Source: Streptomyces pluripotens
Lineage (GTDB): Bacteria > Actinomycetota > Actinomycetes > Streptomycetales > Streptomycetaceae
Assembly (NCBI RefSeq): GCF_000802245.2
Contig: NZ_CP021080.1
Coordinates: forward strand, 5,704,001 to 5,768,000
Direction: 5' to 3'
Length of the DNA stretch: 64,000 nucleotides
Below are positions 52,001 to 60,896 of the stretch, piece after piece. The notes below the pieces were generated by a model. The model was given only the letters and a program-made list of their open reading frames with translations. It searched no databases and was not told where the DNA came from. Position numbers and translations under genes: made by a program. The stretch's first letter is position 1, and every line of letters starts with the position of its first letter.

Positions 52001-54454
52001 GCCCCCGAGGCGGACGCGGGGCGCGTCGTCGTACTGGGTGACCCGGCGTCCGTCGACGCCCCGGAGCTCGTGACGAGCTGTGCCGATCTGGCCGGACTCG
52101 CCGGGCTGGGGGACGTTCCCGACACGGTGGTATGGCAGGCGCCCCAGGGGACAGGGGCGGGCGCGGCGGACGTCCACACCGGTGTCCTGACGACGCTCGC
52201 GCTGTTGCAGGGCTGGACAGGCGCCGCTCATCCCGGCCGGCTCGTGATCGTGACCCGCACGGCCGCCGGGCTGCCCGGTGAGGAGCCCGATCTGGCCGGG
52301 GCCGCCGTGGCGGGCCTCGTGCGCAGCGCACAGGCCGAGCAGCCGGGCCGTTTCCTGCTCATCGACCACGACGGCGACGCCCTGCCGCTCACCTCGCTCG
52401 CCGACGCCGTGGCCCAGGACGAACCGCACCTGGCCGTGCGCGGGGGACGGCTCCTGGCACCGCGACTGCGGTCGCTGCCCGCCACCGGAGCGGGAGCGCC
52501 GCCGTCGTTCGACCGGGGCACCGTGCTCATCACCGGCGGTACCGGCGGCATCGGTGCGATCGTCGCCCGGCATCTGGTCACGGCGCACGGCGCACGGCGG
52601 CTGCTGCTGGTGTCGCGACGCGGCGCTGCCGCGGACGGCGCCGCCGAACTGACCGCCGAGCTGACCGGCCACGGCGCCCACGTCCAGGTCGTGGCGTGCG
52701 ACGTCACCGAACGCGCCGCGGTCCAGGACCTGTTGGCCGGCATCGGCGCCGACGCGCCGCTGACCGCAGTCATCCACGCGGCGGGCGTCCTGGACGACGG
52801 CACACTCGACACCCTGACCGCCGAGCGGACGACACGGGTGCTGGCGCCGAAGATCGACGCGGCATTGCATCTGCACGAGCTGACGCGCGATCTGGATCTG
52901 TCGGCGTTCGTGCTCTTCTCGTCCGCGGCCCCGCTGCTCGGCGGACAAGGACAGGGCAACTACGCCGCCGCGAACAGCGCCCTGGACGCCCTGGCACGCC
53001 TGCGGCGCGGCGCGGGCCTGCCCGCGCACTCCCTGGCCTGGGGGCTGTGGACCGTCGGCATGGCAGGAACGCTCGGCGGGGACGGTGCCGAGCAGTACGC
53101 CCGCCAGATCCGGGCCAGGCTGGGCCTGGTCCCGATCGACCCGGATTCCGGGATGGCGCTGTTCGACCACGCGCTGGAGACCGACCGGGCGACACCGATG
53201 ACGGCGCTGCTGGACACTGCGGCGTTCACCGCCCTGGCCCGCGGCGGCACACTACCCGCGGTGTTGCGCGGCATGATCCGGGTCCCCCGGGTCACCGGGA
53301 ACGCCGGTGTCAGCCTGGCGCGGCAGCTGGCCACCCTGCCCGACGCCGACCTGGACGCCGCGGTCCTGCGCGAGGTACGCCACGTCGCGGCCGCGGTCCT
53401 CGGCCACCTCTCCGGTGACGCGATCGACCCGGACGCGCCGTTCACCGAGTTGGGGTTCGACTCCCTCGGTGCCGTCGAGTTCCGGAACCGGCTGGCACAG
53501 CTGACCGAGCTGACGTTGCCGTCGACGCTGATCTTCGACCATCCGACCGCCGCCGATGTGGCGAAACTGGTGCGGTCGAGGATCGAGGAGTCCGGCACCG
53601 GCGTGGCCGAGCAGGTACCGGCCGGCGTGCGCGGCACGATCACCGAGCTGGTGTCGGCGGCGCATCGCCGCGGTGAGCTGGCAGGGGCGATGCCGCTGCT
53701 GAGCGCGAGCGCCGCCCTGATGCCCCGGTACTCCGCCGAGGAGGCCGCCACCCGGCGCCCGGCCGCGCAGCTCCTGGCGCGTGGCGACACGGCACCGGCA
53801 CTGGTCTGCATCCCCTCGTTCCTCGCGGGATCGGGCTCCCACCAGTTCGCGCGCCTCGCCCGTGAACTGGGCGGCGAGCGGCGGGTCAGCGCGCTGCGGC
53901 TGCCCGGCACGCGCACGGGTGACGACTTGCCACCGACCTGGACGGCGGCGGTCGAGAGCCTCGCCGCGAGCGTCGCGGCGGAGCTCGACCGAAGCCCGGT
54001 TGCGCTCATCGGCTATTCGGCCGGTGGCGCGATCGCCCATGCGGTCGCCCGGCGGATCGAGGACGACGGAGGCACGCTGGCGGGCGTCGCGATGATCGAC
54101 ACCTACTCCCCGGACGACATCGAACTCAACCGCCGCGTGCTCACCGACGCGCTGGGGCAGATCCTGTCCCGGAACAACGCTCTGACCCCCGTGGACGACC
54201 ACGGCCTGCTCGCCATGGGCGGCTATGTGCGCATCTACCCCGATCGCGAGGCCGAACCGATCGCCGCACCCACACTGAATCTGCGGGCCACCCTGACGCT
54301 GAGCACCTTCGGAGACACTGATCCCGTCCCGGACTGGCAGCACCGTGGACCGATCGAGTACATCGAGGCGGATCACTTCTCGATCATCGAGGAGCGGGCG
54401 CCGGAGACCGCCGCGCATCTGCGGCGCTGGCTGGACTCGCTCGGCGGCCGGTGA
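43058..54454 (+). CDS. Modular type I polyketide synthase B: modules 4-5 and thioesterase
   Basis: 3798 aa. The N-terminus [20 protein letters not shown] is a coiled-coil docking peptide matching the tail of synthase A. Module 4 (43.1-48.4 kb): KS with DTACSSS, AT GHSIGE and HAFH (malonyl), [14 protein letters not shown] with [14 protein letters not shown]. Module 5 (48.4-53.6 kb): KS DTACSSS, AT GHSIGE and HAFH (malonyl), [28 protein letters not shown]. The TE (about 53.76-54.45 kb) has Ser3654 in GYSAGG, Asp in MIDTYSPD and His in EADHFSI. All reductive domains look active and of B type, so both units end as E-alkenes. The TE should hydrolyse the polyene to a free acid for amidation by the C5N cassette. 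The gene is followed by a strong hairpin. Confidence 0.95.
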   Translation: MDNEQKLRDYLKRATVDLRESRQRVQDLEERAHEPIAIVGMACRLPGGVASPEDLWELLSAGRDAVGSFPDGRGWDLENLYHPDPDHLGTSYAREGGFLYDADRFDAEFFGISPREAAAMDPQQRLLLETSWEAFEHAGIAPTTLRGTRTGVYMGVMYDDYGSRPHTPEGFEGYMLTGSAGSVASGRLAYTFGLEAPAVTVDTACSSSLVALHLAAQALRQGECSMALAGGVTVMATPGTFVEFSRQRGLSPDGRCRAFSSSADGTGWAEGVGVLVLEKLSDAERAGHRVLAVMRGSAVNQDGASSQLTAPNGPSQERVMRAALADARLSASEVDAVEAHGTGTRLGDPIEARALMSAYGQARADDNPLWLGSVKSNIGHTQAAAGVAGVIKMVMAMREGVMPPTLHVDEPTPEVDWSAGTVRLLTRTQWWPELGRPRRAGVSSFGISGTNAHVILEEAPRARGTGPADDAQRPEPGRPALPAPWLLSAKSEAALQAQAGRLRDWLAAHPEADDADVAAALLTGRAQLARRGAVLGADRAALLAGLTALAEGAESPQLVSGAAATGGTAFLFTGQGAQRVGMGEGLAAAFPVFAAALDEICAEFDALLGVSLREVMSGRAGDTGHSAPLDRTEYTQPALFAFEVAMYRLLESFGVTPDVVVGHSIGELAAAYVAGVWSRADACRLVAARGRLMGALPTGGAMLAAAVPEERARHLLATGPVSLAAVNGPTAVVFSGGTAAIAALEERLKDEGVRTNRLTVSHAFHSSLMEPMLAAYEEVAGSVAYREPRMDVCSTLSGVPAGPELLTPQYWVRQVREAVQFAPAVRSLADAGVRRFVEVGPDAVLAALTRHTLNDEVAQRSLVEATSRRGVDEAGQFLRLLGAAHCSGVTVDWSPLSPAGPVTHLDLPVYAFQHRRYWVQPEDGALGDLGRAGLSTLDHPMLRVAAPLAGRDAWLFSGRLSTTDQPWTTDHTAFGSMLLPGTGFVELASVAGSRLDLPVVDELVLEAPLVFDGTAAVDVQVSVTEPDHTGRRRLSVHSRAATGTAPSHPGEPDWTLHATGVLAPADGVTPAWTDPDWPPADGEPIDGTRLYDRLADLGFGYGPSFQGVRAAWSSGDDVFAEVSLDETTAGPAAAFGVHPALLDAIFHAAIDVLADDLPDGRLPLPFSFGGVRVFRRGASAVCARIIRSGSEKVRIDACDATGAAVLSIDAVLARPADARALAGARAPLHTIAWTPVTATEVPDRPLVALGRPVEGCAETFEDVTAFVAGGNTTGAAVVWSPGTAAADGADVPATVRTAVHSALAVLRDWLAEPGCADSTLIVLTRNGAGLPGETPDLAAAAVRGLVRSAQSEHPGRIVSVDLDDDDLADPYRRIAAAAAMDEPQLAIRVGATVAPRLVRAATAAPAGEPFGDGTVLITGGAGGLGAVTARHLVTRHGVRRLLLVSRRGSAAPGVAELVTELTALGAHVRVAACDVSKRSDVAALLESVPVHEPVTAVVHTAGVVDDGTVETLTAEQVDRVLAPKADAAWHLHELTRDMDLAAFVLFSSAGPLLGGQGQGNYAAANATMDALAQLRRSAGLPAHSLAWGLWKRGMAEALNEAGAEHLARQIRTRLGLPPIEPDTGMRMLDDALTTGEPMLMTALLDTQALTALGRLGTLPAVLRGLIHVPSRGRTADSPLRRRLLDAPADRWEALIRDEVRAIAAGVLGHESADAVDPETPFTELGFDSLGGVEFRNKVTAATGVPLPSTLVFDYPTTAAVADFLRTRVDSAAPARSRPATARARARARARADEPIAIVGMSCRYPGGVENADQLWDLIAGRVDAIGPMPDDRGWDIDHLYDTVPGTPGKMYTREGGFLRGAGDFDAAFFGIGPREAAAMDPQQRLLLEASWEALEDAGIDPASLRGSDTGVYAGVMYQDYGYTAREAADGAAEGYLATGSGGSVVSGRVSYALGLEGPAVTVDTACSSSLVALHLAVQALCAGETSLVLASGVTVMSTPMLFQEFSRQRALSPDGRCKAFSSAADGVAWAEGVGVLALERLSDAQRNGRPVLAVIRGSAVNQDGASNGLTAPNGPSQERVIAQALARAGVSAAEVDAVEAHGTGTTLGDPIEAQALINAYGQDRAEPLRIGSLKSNLGHAQAAAGVGGVIKMVQALRHETLPPTLHVDEPSPHVEWPADAVRILTEAEPWPAGGRLRRAGVSSFGISGTNAHVILEEAPPAPPRPVDPPRPPAVPLLLSARTPAALRSQARRLHDVLSERPELDLTDVAVTLALHRARFDRRAAAVGQDREALLAALARLAADEPGPGIADDAGRTATTAFLFTGQGAQRTGMGAGLYRAFPAFAAALDEVCAEFDAHLGHALRDVMFGAADETLLDRTEYTQPALFAFEVAMYRLVESLGVTPDVVAGHSIGELAAAYVAGVWSLPDACTLVAARGRLMGALPGGGSMLAAAVPEGRALELLAAADAGPAVGAVSLAAVNAPDAVVLSGDADAVSAVESRLVAEGVRTSRLRVSHAFHSALMDPMLAEFAEIAAGLTYREPRIPLCSTVTGAFAGAEVGTPEYWVRQVREAVRFAPAVRSLLDSGVGLFVELGPDAVLTAMTRATAAADVPARASVVAASRRTVDEPGQLVAALATAHCAGRPVRWSDYFGPRPQARITLPAYPFQHERFWLLPAEAAAPLAGADSVGHPMLHAQMQLAGRDEWLFTGRLSLRTHPWLADHTVLGTVMMPGTGFVELALAAGAQLGVPRLAELVLAAPLVLPADGTADLQLAVGEPDAAGHRTVAVHARVADAWVPYAHGLLTPAAPVLAPDWSRAWPPAAGEPVDGEQVYRALGDLGFGYGPVFQGVRAAWTRGEEVFADLALDTDSAARATDFGLHPALLDAVFHAAVGPLVEGGPDGRLPLPFAFDGVQVAQSGVGALRVRIARIAPDTLRVDAADATGALVLSVESVRSRPIEPQALAELRGAAPLFDVEWVAVPAAPEADAGRVVVLGDPASVDAPELVTSCADLAGLAGLGDVPDTVVWQAPQGTGAGAADVHTGVLTTLALLQGWTGAAHPGRLVIVTRTAAGLPGEEPDLAGAAVAGLVRSAQAEQPGRFLLIDHDGDALPLTSLADAVAQDEPHLAVRGGRLLAPRLRSLPATGAGAPPSFDRGTVLITGGTGGIGAIVARHLVTAHGARRLLLVSRRGAAADGAAELTAELTGHGAHVQVVACDVTERAAVQDLLAGIGADAPLTAVIHAAGVLDDGTLDTLTAERTTRVLAPKIDAALHLHELTRDLDLSAFVLFSSAAPLLGGQGQGNYAAANSALDALARLRRGAGLPAHSLAWGLWTVGMAGTLGGDGAEQYARQIRARLGLVPIDPDSGMALFDHALETDRATPMTALLDTAAFTALARGGTLPAVLRGMIRVPRVTGNAGVSLARQLATLPDADLDAAVLREVRHVAAAVLGHLSGDAIDPDAPFTELGFDSLGAVEFRNRLAQLTELTLPSTLIFDHPTAADVAKLVRSRIEESGTGVAEQVPAGVRGTITELVSAAHRRGELAGAMPLLSASAALMPRYSAEEAATRRPAAQLLARGDTAPALVCIPSFLAGSGSHQFARLARELGGERRVSALRLPGTRTGDDLPPTWTAAVESLAASVAAELDRSPVALIGYSAGGAIAHAVARRIEDDGGTLAGVAMIDTYSPDDIELNRRVLTDALGQILSRNNALTPVDDHGLLAMGGYVRIYPDREAEPIAAPTLNLRATLTLSTFGDTDPVPDWQHRGPIEYIEADHFSIIEERAPETAAHLRRWLDSLGGR
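48397..48430 (+). repeat. GGCCAG hexanucleotide tandem repeat in the ACP4-KS5 linker
   Basis: Five full GGCCAG units and a partial sixth. In frame they encode alternating Ala-Arg ([10 protein letters not shown]) in the flexible linker before EPIAIVGM of module 5. Unit gain or loss would keep frame. Confidence 0.85.
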
Positions 54455-54502
54455 GGGCCGGACCGTCGCAACGGGGGAACGAAGCGCCTGACAGCTCTGC
54501 CC

Positions 54503-54552
54503 GAGCCCGAGCCCGAGCACGCCGCCCGCGCGGCGCGCTCGGGCTCGGGCTC
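54503..54552 (+). terminator. Long hairpin terminator after the PKS genes
   Basis: GAGCCCGAGCCCGAGC (54503-54518) pairs perfectly with GCTCGGGCTCGGGCTC (54537-54552). The loop holds a second stem, CGCCGC/GCGGCG. No U-run, as is common in Streptomyces. It starts 49 bp after the PKS stop. Confidence 0.85.
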
Positions 54553-54650
54553 GTCCGTCCGCTGCGGGGACGCCGCGCGACAGTTCAGGTCACCGAGGGC
54601 AAAGAATTGCCTCGGCCGCAACCACCGAGGGAGGTGAATTCCTCCGGCTC

Positions 54651-54752
54651 GGAAATCCACCGGAGGCAGAAAACTATTCGATCCGCAAATTCGGTGGAGG
54701 CACAGGATGGCGCGGTGTGCAAATCCGCCGGAGGCATAAGGGCCGCCCGGTT
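54651..54752 (+). promoter_or_regulatory. Three direct repeats with an exact 34-bp period (putative operator array)
   Basis: GGAAATCCACCGGAGGCAG at 54651, GCAAATTCGGTGGAGGCAC at 54685 and GCAAATCCGCCGGAGGCAT at 54719 start exactly 34 bp apart; the 15 bp between them are not conserved. Weaker versions fall near 54618 and at 54753 (GCAACCGTGTCGGCGAG), keeping the spacing up to the -35 box at 54781. A regulator-binding array for the exporter promoter is likely. The reverse complement of the core, GCAAATCCGGAAGG, occurs before the LuxR gene. Confidence 0.65.
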
Positions 54753-54780
54753 GCAACCGTGTCGGCGAGAAATTCTGAGC

Positions 54781-54809
54781 TTGACAGTGTTGTAGGGCCT
54801 GTTTATAGT
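54781..54809 (+). promoter_or_regulatory. Sigma-70-like promoter of the exporter gene
   Basis: TTGACA (54781-54786), a 17-bp spacer, then TATAGT (54804-54809): near-consensus for the principal sigma factor. Transcription would start at about 54816, giving a leader of about 36 nt to the ATG at 54852. Confidence 0.8.
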
Positions 54810-54851
54810 CGCGTCGTTCAAGTTTCCGCCGATCGATATTCGAAGGTGGTC

Positions 54852-56429
54852 ATGACCGCGCCTCCGACGTTGCCGAAATCCAGGCAACGGTTAATTCTCG
54901 CCGTACTCATGGTGTGTTCGCTGCTGATCTGGCTGGACAACACCGTTCTCAGTATCACTCTGGAGACCCTCGCCGACCCGGTCCAGGGTCTGGGTGCCAG
55001 CCCGGCCGAGCTGCAATGGGCCACCGGCGCCTACACCCTGGTCTTCGCGACCCTGATGTTCACCGCCGGTGCGATGGGCGACAGCTTCGGCCACCGGAAT
55101 GTGCTCGCCGTTGGCCTGGTGATCTTCGCCGGGGCCTCGATCTGGGCGGCGTACGCGGGCGATGCGGGCCAGTTGATCGCCGCGCGGGCCGCGATGGGAG
55201 TCGGCGCCGCACTGATCATGCCGGCCAACTTCGCCATTCTGTTGTGGACCTTCACCGGCGCCGGGCGGGCAACCGCGATCGCCATTTCCTCGACATCCAC
55301 CGGTGTCGGAATGGCGGCGGGCCCGGTGTTGGCGGGACTTCTGCTCGGCCATTTCTGGTGGGGTTCGGTCTTTCTCGTCAACGTCCCGATCATCGTGGTG
55401 GCACTGACCGGTATCGTCTTTCTGGTCCCCAATTTCCGCAGCCCCTCCGTGCGGCCGATGGACCCGGCCGGGATCCTGCTGTCCATCACCGGACTCGCGG
55501 CGCTGACCTACGGCGTGATCCGTGCGGGGCAGGTGGACGACTGGACCCGTTGGGACGTCTGGGCGCCGACCGCGGCCGGGATCGTCCTGCTGGTCGTCTT
55601 CGTGCTCGTCGAATTGCGGACCGAGGCACCGAGTTTCGATCCCCGGCTGCTCGCCCAGAGGATGTTCGGCGGTGGCAACGCATCCATGGCGTTGCTGTTC
55701 TTCTCCGTCGCCGCCATCACCTTCTACAACGCGTTCTACATGCAGGGAGCGCTGGGCTACTCGCCGATGAAGGCCGGTCTGGCCAATGTTCCGACGGCCG
55801 TCGGCGCCGTCGTGGGCGCGCCCCTGGGCGCACGTCTCGTCAGCCGATTGTCACTGCGCCCCGTCGCCGTGCCGGCGCTCACGGTGGCGGCGCTCACCAT
55901 GGGCGCGGTCGGATTCCTCGATCTGCACACCCCGCTCGTCTGGATCGCTCTCCTGCTGCTGGCGCAGGGCCTCTCCGTCGGCATGGTGATGGCCCCGGTG
56001 ACCGGCGCACTGCTCAGCAGCCTGCCGCTGGAGCGGTCCGGTGCCGGGTCGGCCGTCACCAACACGGCGCGGCAGGTCGGCAGCGTGATCGGGATCGCGG
56101 TGGGCGGCACGATCATGTCGATCGCGTACCGAGACGCGATCGAACCCTCGCTGGGAGCTGTCCCGGAGGCGGTGCGGGACAACTCCCGGGTCTCCGCGGA
56201 ACAGGCCCGCCATGTGGCCGCCACGATCGATCAGCCCGCTCTCGCACGGGCCGCCGATCGGGCGTTCATCCACGCCATGCACGTCGGTGCGGTCTGGATC
56301 ATGCTCATCACGCTCGTCGCGGTGGTCGTGCTGATGATCGCCCTGCCCGCTGCCGGAAAGAAGAGGAACCCGGCACCGGAACCGGAGTACGAAGGGGCCC
56401 GCAGCGCCGAGCCTCTTTCCACCGCCTGA
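54852..56429 (+). CDS. DHA2-family (EmrB/QacA) MFS drug exporter
   Basis: 525 aa from ATG 54852, chosen for AAGGTGG 5 nt upstream and because the frame further upstream runs through the promoter. Fourteen hydrophobic segments are expected: the first is LILAVLMVCSLLIWLDNTVL with the family's LDNTVL motif, then motif A around GAMGDSFGHRNVLAVG and motif C around STGVGMAAGPVLAGLL. It exports drugs by proton antiport across the cytoplasmic membrane and is the likely exporter and self-resistance pump for the polyene amide. Codon 14 is TTA (54891-54893), so efficient expression should require the bldA leucyl-tRNA. It has its own strong promoter and the 34-bp repeat array upstream, separate from the PKS operon. 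Confidence 0.9.
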   Translation: MTAPPTLPKSRQRLILAVLMVCSLLIWLDNTVLSITLETLADPVQGLGASPAELQWATGAYTLVFATLMFTAGAMGDSFGHRNVLAVGLVIFAGASIWAAYAGDAGQLIAARAAMGVGAALIMPANFAILLWTFTGAGRATAIAISSTSTGVGMAAGPVLAGLLLGHFWWGSVFLVNVPIIVVALTGIVFLVPNFRSPSVRPMDPAGILLSITGLAALTYGVIRAGQVDDWTRWDVWAPTAAGIVLLVVFVLVELRTEAPSFDPRLLAQRMFGGGNASMALLFFSVAAITFYNAFYMQGALGYSPMKAGLANVPTAVGAVVGAPLGARLVSRLSLRPVAVPALTVAALTMGAVGFLDLHTPLVWIALLLLAQGLSVGMVMAPVTGALLSSLPLERSGAGSAVTNTARQVGSVIGIAVGGTIMSIAYRDAIEPSLGAVPEAVRDNSRVSAEQARHVAATIDQPALARAADRAFIHAMHVGAVWIMLITLVAVVVLMIALPAAGKKRNPAPEPEYEGARSAEPLSTA

Positions 56430-56635
56430 CGGGGTGGACGCGGACGGGAACCCGGGCGGGAACGCGGAGGGAACTCGGACGGCCGCCGCCGCGAAGGGAC
56501 TGTCGGTCACCCGCCGCCGGGCCGCACCGCGGCGAGCGGGCTGCGAGTCCACCCGTCCGTCGCCCGGCGGAGCGGTCCGATTCCCGGCGGAAGATCTCAC
56601 CCCGTATGTCTCGCCCGACCCGAAGGAGCCCCCGG

Positions 56636-58717
56636 TTGTCGACCATGGATGATCCCGCTGTGCGTGCGGTGGAAGCGGAGCGGGATTACGTCTCCTCCTT
56701 GTACGCGCTGCTCACCGAGCGGCTTTCCGAGGCCCGCGAGAGCCGGGCGAGCGTGCTGAGGGCCAAGGCGGAAAGTGCGGGTGAGGTATACGAGAGAGAG
56801 ATCGCCGCCGAGCGGCTGTCCAAGGAGATCGGCCGGTTGGAGGGCGCCGAGAAGGGGCTGGTCTTCGGGCGCATCGACTGGACGGACGGCACGGCCCTGC
56901 GCATCGGCCGCATCGGACTGCAGACGGAGGAGGACGACCTGCCTCTGCTCGTGGACTGGCGTGCGAATACGGCACGTCCTTTCTACGAGGCGACACCGGT
57001 CCACCCGATGGATCTGCGGCGGCGCCGGCACCTGCGTCTGGAGGAGCGCACGGTCATCTCGGTGAGCGACGAGCTCCTGGACGGGACCGCCCCCACCGAC
57101 GACGACGTCGTGGGGGACGGTCCGCTGACCGAGGCTCTGTCGGCACGGCGTACGGGCATGATGCAGGCGGCCGTCGCGACGCTCCAGGCCGAGCAGGACG
57201 AGATCGTCCGCTCCGCCCACCGTGGGGTGACCGTGGTCCAGGGCGGCCCTGGCACCGGAAAGACCGTGGTCGCCCTGCACCGGGCGGCCTACGTCCTGTA
57301 CGCCTTCCCGCGCGCCGCCGAGGAGGGCGTCCTCGTGGTGGGGCCGAACGCCCGGTTCCTCGACTACATCTCCCAGGTTCTCCCCTCGCTGGGCGAGAAC
57401 GATGTCGTCCTGGCGACCTGCCAGGAACTGGCCGGGGTCTCCACGGACGCGGTGGACCCGTTCGACAGGGCGCGTCTCAAGGGCGGTTCCGACCTCGCCG
57501 ACGCGCTGGCCGGTCTGCTGCGCGTCCACCAGGCTCCTGCCGGCGACTTCACCGTGCGGGTCGGACAGGAACGGGTCCATCTCTCCGGCGAGGAGGTCGC
57601 CATGGCACGTGAGGCCGCCGTCCGAGCCGTACCGGGGCACAACTCCGCGCGCCAGGCGTTCAAGGAACTCCTGGTCGACACCGTCACCGACGCGATGCAA
57701 CGGGACATGAGCGAGGTCCTCGAACAGATCGACGCCGATGCCGAGAGGATGACGGGCATCAACCTCGACCGGTTCACGGGCGTCGCTCAGCGCCGTGCCG
57801 AAGGCGCAGACGACCCGGGGCCGGTCCACGAGCTGGACCTGGACGCCATCCGGGACGATCTCCTCGACGACGCGGGCGTCGACCGGGCGGTCGAGACGCT
57901 GTGGCCACGGCTGGTACCGGCTGACCTCGTGAAGGCGCTCCTGACGGATGCCGACGCTCTCGCCGAGTACCTGCCCCGCCTGACCGCCCAGGAGCGGTCC
58001 CTTCTGCTGCGCGGCCAGGACGACCCGTGGACCGATGCGGACGTGGCCTTGCTGGACGAGGCGGCGAGCCTGGTCGACGGCCCCCCGGAGCGGACGTACG
58101 GGCACGTCGTCGTCGACGAGGCCCAGGAACTGACCGCCATGCAGTGGCGGATGATCGTCCGCCGCTGCCCGGCGAGGGCGATGACGCTGGTGGGGGACTT
58201 CGCCCAGGCGGGCCCGGTCGCGACCGCATGCGACTGGAAGGAGGCGCTGAGCCCTCATGTCAGACCTCGGTTCAAGCTTTACAACCTGACCGTCAGCTAC
58301 CGCACCACGCAGGAAATCCTGGAGAGCGTCCGGGATCTGCTCACGCGGATCGCCCCCGACCAGAAGCCCACACGGTCACTGCGGAGCGGTGAGAGCCCTC
58401 GCACCGTGACCACCCCCCCGGACGAGTTGGTGACCGCCGCCGTCCAGGAACTCCGCGCGCAGAGCACCACGTATCCGGGCGAGCTCCTGGGTGTGATCTG
58501 CGCGGACAGCAGGGTGAACGAACTGACGGCCCGGGGCATCGGTCACCACGCACGCATCGTGCCCGCGTCCGAAGCACGCGGCCTCGAATTCGACGGGGTC
58601 GTCGTCGTGGACCCTGAGGAGATCGTCACGGCTCGCCCCGGCGGGGAGAGGGACCTGTACGTGGCCCTGACCCGCGCGACCAAGCGCCTCTGCACCATCA
58701 CCGTCCAGCCCGCCTGA
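56636..58717 (+). CDS. HelD-like SF1 ATPase (RNA polymerase recycling/protection)
   Basis: 693 aa from TTG 56636, preferred because AAGGAG (56623-56628) lies 7 nt upstream; ATG 56645 is the alternative. The N-terminal ~80 residues form a helical hairpin (AVEAERDYVSSLYALLTERL, then KEIGRLEGAEKGLVFGRIDW), followed by LPLLVDWRANTARPFYEATP, a HelD hallmark. SF1 motifs: Walker A GGPGTGKTVVALHRAAYVLY, DEAQ in VVVDEAQELTAMQWRMI, VGDFAQ, VSYRTT, and RDLYVALTRATKRL at the C-terminus. HelD binds RNA polymerase and strips it from DNA; the Streptomyces relative HelR protects against rifamycins. Here it lies downstream of the exporter and ends at a hairpin. It could be a resistance gene or an unrelated neighbour. 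UvrD/PcrA is less likely because it lacks the WRANTARPFY region. Confidence 0.85.
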   Translation: MSTMDDPAVRAVEAERDYVSSLYALLTERLSEARESRASVLRAKAESAGEVYEREIAAERLSKEIGRLEGAEKGLVFGRIDWTDGTALRIGRIGLQTEEDDLPLLVDWRANTARPFYEATPVHPMDLRRRRHLRLEERTVISVSDELLDGTAPTDDDVVGDGPLTEALSARRTGMMQAAVATLQAEQDEIVRSAHRGVTVVQGGPGTGKTVVALHRAAYVLYAFPRAAEEGVLVVGPNARFLDYISQVLPSLGENDVVLATCQELAGVSTDAVDPFDRARLKGGSDLADALAGLLRVHQAPAGDFTVRVGQERVHLSGEEVAMAREAAVRAVPGHNSARQAFKELLVDTVTDAMQRDMSEVLEQIDADAERMTGINLDRFTGVAQRRAEGADDPGPVHELDLDAIRDDLLDDAGVDRAVETLWPRLVPADLVKALLTDADALAEYLPRLTAQERSLLLRGQDDPWTDADVALLDEAASLVDGPPERTYGHVVVDEAQELTAMQWRMIVRRCPARAMTLVGDFAQAGPVATACDWKEALSPHVRPRFKLYNLTVSYRTTQEILESVRDLLTRIAPDQKPTRSLRSGESPRTVTTPPDELVTAAVQELRAQSTTYPGELLGVICADSRVNELTARGIGHHARIVPASEARGLEFDGVVVVDPEEIVTARPGGERDLYVALTRATKRLCTITVQPA

Positions 58718-58721
58718 ACAC

Positions 58722-58752
58722 GCGGCGCCCGCGGTGTCACCGCGGGCGCCGC
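58722..58752 (+). terminator. Hairpin terminator after the HelD-like gene
   Basis: GCGGCGCCCGCGGTG and CACCGCGGGCGCCGC are complementary around a tiny loop, giving a 13-14-bp GC-only stem. It begins 5 bp after the stop codon. Confidence 0.85.
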
Positions 58753-59255
58753 CGGCGCGGGACGATCACCGCCCCGCCCCCGCCGGGCCGCTCGCCGCCT
58801 TCCCGCGCGCGCCCGGCCGCCCACGGTGCGGTCCGAGCCGACGATGTCCCGCTCCCCTCCACAGCCGGGTGAAGCCGACCGTCGCGCTCCCGCTCGTACA
58901 CGCCGGGTCCGAGTCCGAGACCGACTCCGCGCCCGAAACCCTCTGCCCGACTGTCCACGGGCATGTCGCCGGCCACACCCGACAGGCCCCCATGACGCAC
59001 GACGTCCGGGCCGTCGAGGCCGCCCCCACCCTCTCCCGGTGCACCGCACGCCCCCCGAATCGTCGGGATGAACCCGGCATAGGCGCATACGCGATCAGGT
59101 CGGGACCAACGAACGCGGCAAACAGCCCCGCAGCCCCGAGGGATCGAACGGGGCTGATCACTGTGGAGTAGACAGTCAGCGTCACTCCGTGCCATGCTCA
59201 CGTATCAGGAAGTAAACCTTCCGGATTTGCGGCATAAATAAACGGGGGAAGTGAC
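58753..59255. other. Upstream region of the LuxR-type regulator
   Basis: About 500 bp with no supported gene; reading frames here lack family likeness. The last 60 bp turn AT-rich (CATAAATAAACG) and contain the motif shared with the exporter array. Confidence 0.5.
59217..59230 (-). promoter_or_regulatory. Single copy of the GCAAATCCG motif before the LuxR gene
   Basis: On the minus strand the sequence reads GCAAATCCGGAAGG, matching the core of the 34-bp array before the exporter (GCAAATCCGCCGGAGG). It lies 26 bp before the regulator's ATG, close to its ribosome site GGGGGAAG (59244-59251). It could be an autoregulatory site. Confidence 0.4.
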
Positions 59256-60053
59256 ATGGGTAACGGGGGAATCGTTGACATGGGCAGCGTAAAGAACAGG
59301 TTATTTTGGCAACCGATATCGAGTGACAGGAAGTGCGAGAACTACAGCATTCGGATAGATGACGTGGCGCCTGACGTACGTGACGAACGAGCTTCCCTGC
59401 GCACCGGACGGCTTTGGTCACGTACCGCTATAGCGCTGATCATCGAAGAAGAAATCCGTCGATACAGTATCGAGGGAATGCTTGGTTCACTCGACATCCA
59501 GTTGACCGTTCAATCCGTGACGAATGCCGAAGATCTCTCGTCCTTCTCCAACGGCTGGCTGGTCATCTCGGACAGTACTGCCCTGGAGTCCGTACCTGAC
59601 GAGATCTCCGAAAGGCTGCGCAGGCAAAACACGCCCGTACTGATCCTGGTGGACTCGTCGGACGTGGTCGAGCAGTCCTGGGCCGATCACGCGAGCGGCT
59701 TCCTGGACTGGGCGGATCTCTGCCCCGAGTCCCTGCGTGCGGCGATCGTCGATGTGCAGGCCGGACGCTTCCATGTGTCTGCGACCCTGGCCCGACGGTC
59801 CGTTACGGCGTCCGACCAGGTCGGGGACGGAAGCACCTCGAAGCGCGCGTCGGCGATATCCCTGACGGCACGTGAACATCAGGTGCTGCGCCTGATCGCC
59901 GAGGGGCTCAGCAACCGGCAGGTCGCCCGATCGCTGAGTGTCTCCGAACACGGGGTCAAGCGCACGGTCGGCATCATTCTGGCCAAGCTCAACTGCCCGA
60001 ACCGGACTCTGGCGGTCGTCCGGGCCATGGAGTCGGGGCTCCTCGGCATGTGA
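59256..60053 (+). CDS. LuxR-type transcriptional regulator with a TTA codon
   Basis: 265 aa from ATG 59256 with GGGGGAAG upstream. Residues about 50-175 resemble a response-regulator-like receiver (IALIIEEEIRRYSIEGML, GWLVISDSTALESV, TPVLILVDSSDVVEQSWADH) without an obvious conserved phosphorylation Asp triad, so it may be unphosphorylated. Residues about 200-262 are a LuxR/NarL HTH: SLTAREHQVLRLIAEGLSNR, VARSLSVSEHGVKR, ILAKLNCPNRTLAV. Codon 16 is TTA (59301-59303), placing it under bldA. Polyene and manumycin-type clusters often carry such regulators, and this one is probably the pathway activator. A copy of the exporter-array motif lies in its promoter. No other regulator is present between 18 and 60 kb. 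Confidence 0.85.
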   Translation: MGNGGIVDMGSVKNRLFWQPISSDRKCENYSIRIDDVAPDVRDERASLRTGRLWSRTAIALIIEEEIRRYSIEGMLGSLDIQLTVQSVTNAEDLSSFSNGWLVISDSTALESVPDEISERLRRQNTPVLILVDSSDVVEQSWADHASGFLDWADLCPESLRAAIVDVQAGRFHVSATLARRSVTASDQVGDGSTSKRASAISLTAREHQVLRLIAEGLSNRQVARSLSVSEHGVKRTVGIILAKLNCPNRTLAVVRAMESGLLGM

Positions 60054-60353
60054 GATGTCGACCGCTCGGCGAGAACCTGCCCCTCGGCGCAGCTGACGAG
60101 CTCGTGCACGGTGAGCGGGGAGACGTGGCGGGGGACGCATCCCGCGCAGCGATCATCAGCGACCGGAGGATCACTGGCCTTCGGTCAACGTGATCGCTGA
60201 ACTGGGCGCAGAGCTCGGCCTGTTGTGGCACGAACAACACCAGGCCGAGCTTGCAGCCCGACCACGCGAGCCTCTGGCACGGCTGGAGGAGGACTACGGG
60301 AATTGGTGACCTCAGTGCCGTGACGGTGCTGCGAGCGGTGGCCCTTCGCGGTG

Positions 60354-60507
60354 CATTTGACGCTCCGGGCGTTTCCCAGGCCACGCAATGTGGCTGACAC
60401 CCGCGCTGACCTGCGCTCATGCGGCATCCCGCTTCCCCGACGTGCTCTCGATGACGCACCACGTGGAGTGTGTCGCCATTCTGGAGCCGGTGAAGAAGGA
60501 CGCCTGA
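60354..60507 (+). repeat. Dispersed direct repeat, copy 3
   Basis: CATTTGACGCTCCGGGC at the left, an internal CTGACCTGC, and a terminal frame reading LSMTHHVECVAILEP, then VKKDA and stop (60505-60507), followed by CCTGCGG. It has the same length as copy 2 and the same orientation. It closes the right side of the IS/PKS block. Confidence 0.65.
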
Positions 60508-60867
60508 CCTGCGGTTTTGCGGCGTTCCTCGGCTACTCGACCTGTTTCCGCCCGGCCAGCGGATGAACGGTGTCGATCGTCTGCGAAGGTCGCTTGACCT
60601 GCGGATTCAGGAGGGTGTAGCGACCGCGGTGCAAACCGTGTTCCGGGCTGTGCGCCCATGGGGCCGGCACAAGGTGTTCCGAGTGCTGCCCGACGACCTT
60701 CCGATCTGATTCGCGATGCCGGCCGTCATGGAGGCCGTCGAGCGCCGGGATCGGTCTCGCCATCGTCATCACCGGGGGTATCGCAGTCCGCTACACCGTC
60801 GCCTTCACCGCCTGCGCGACGCCCCCGACACCAGCCCGATCGTCCTCGTCGGGGACACATCGTCATA

Positions 60868-60896
60868 AGACCTGGTCGCTTTGGCGGCCAGGTCTT
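60868..60896. terminator. Hairpin, likely orphan terminator
   Basis: AAGACCTGG (60868-60876) pairs with CCAGGTCTT (60888-60896), followed by CTCG. No gene ends immediately before it in the present sequence, so it may be left over from a lost gene. Confidence 0.6.

Noticed and set aside
54914..56635. Upstream extension of the HelD-like frame through the exporter gene
   Set aside because: Out-of-frame shadow of the MFS gene; AAGGAG and TTG 56636 give a proper start.
60190..60309. 39-codon frame after the LuxR gene
   Set aside because: Some coding-like bias but too short, no ribosome site and no recognisable family.
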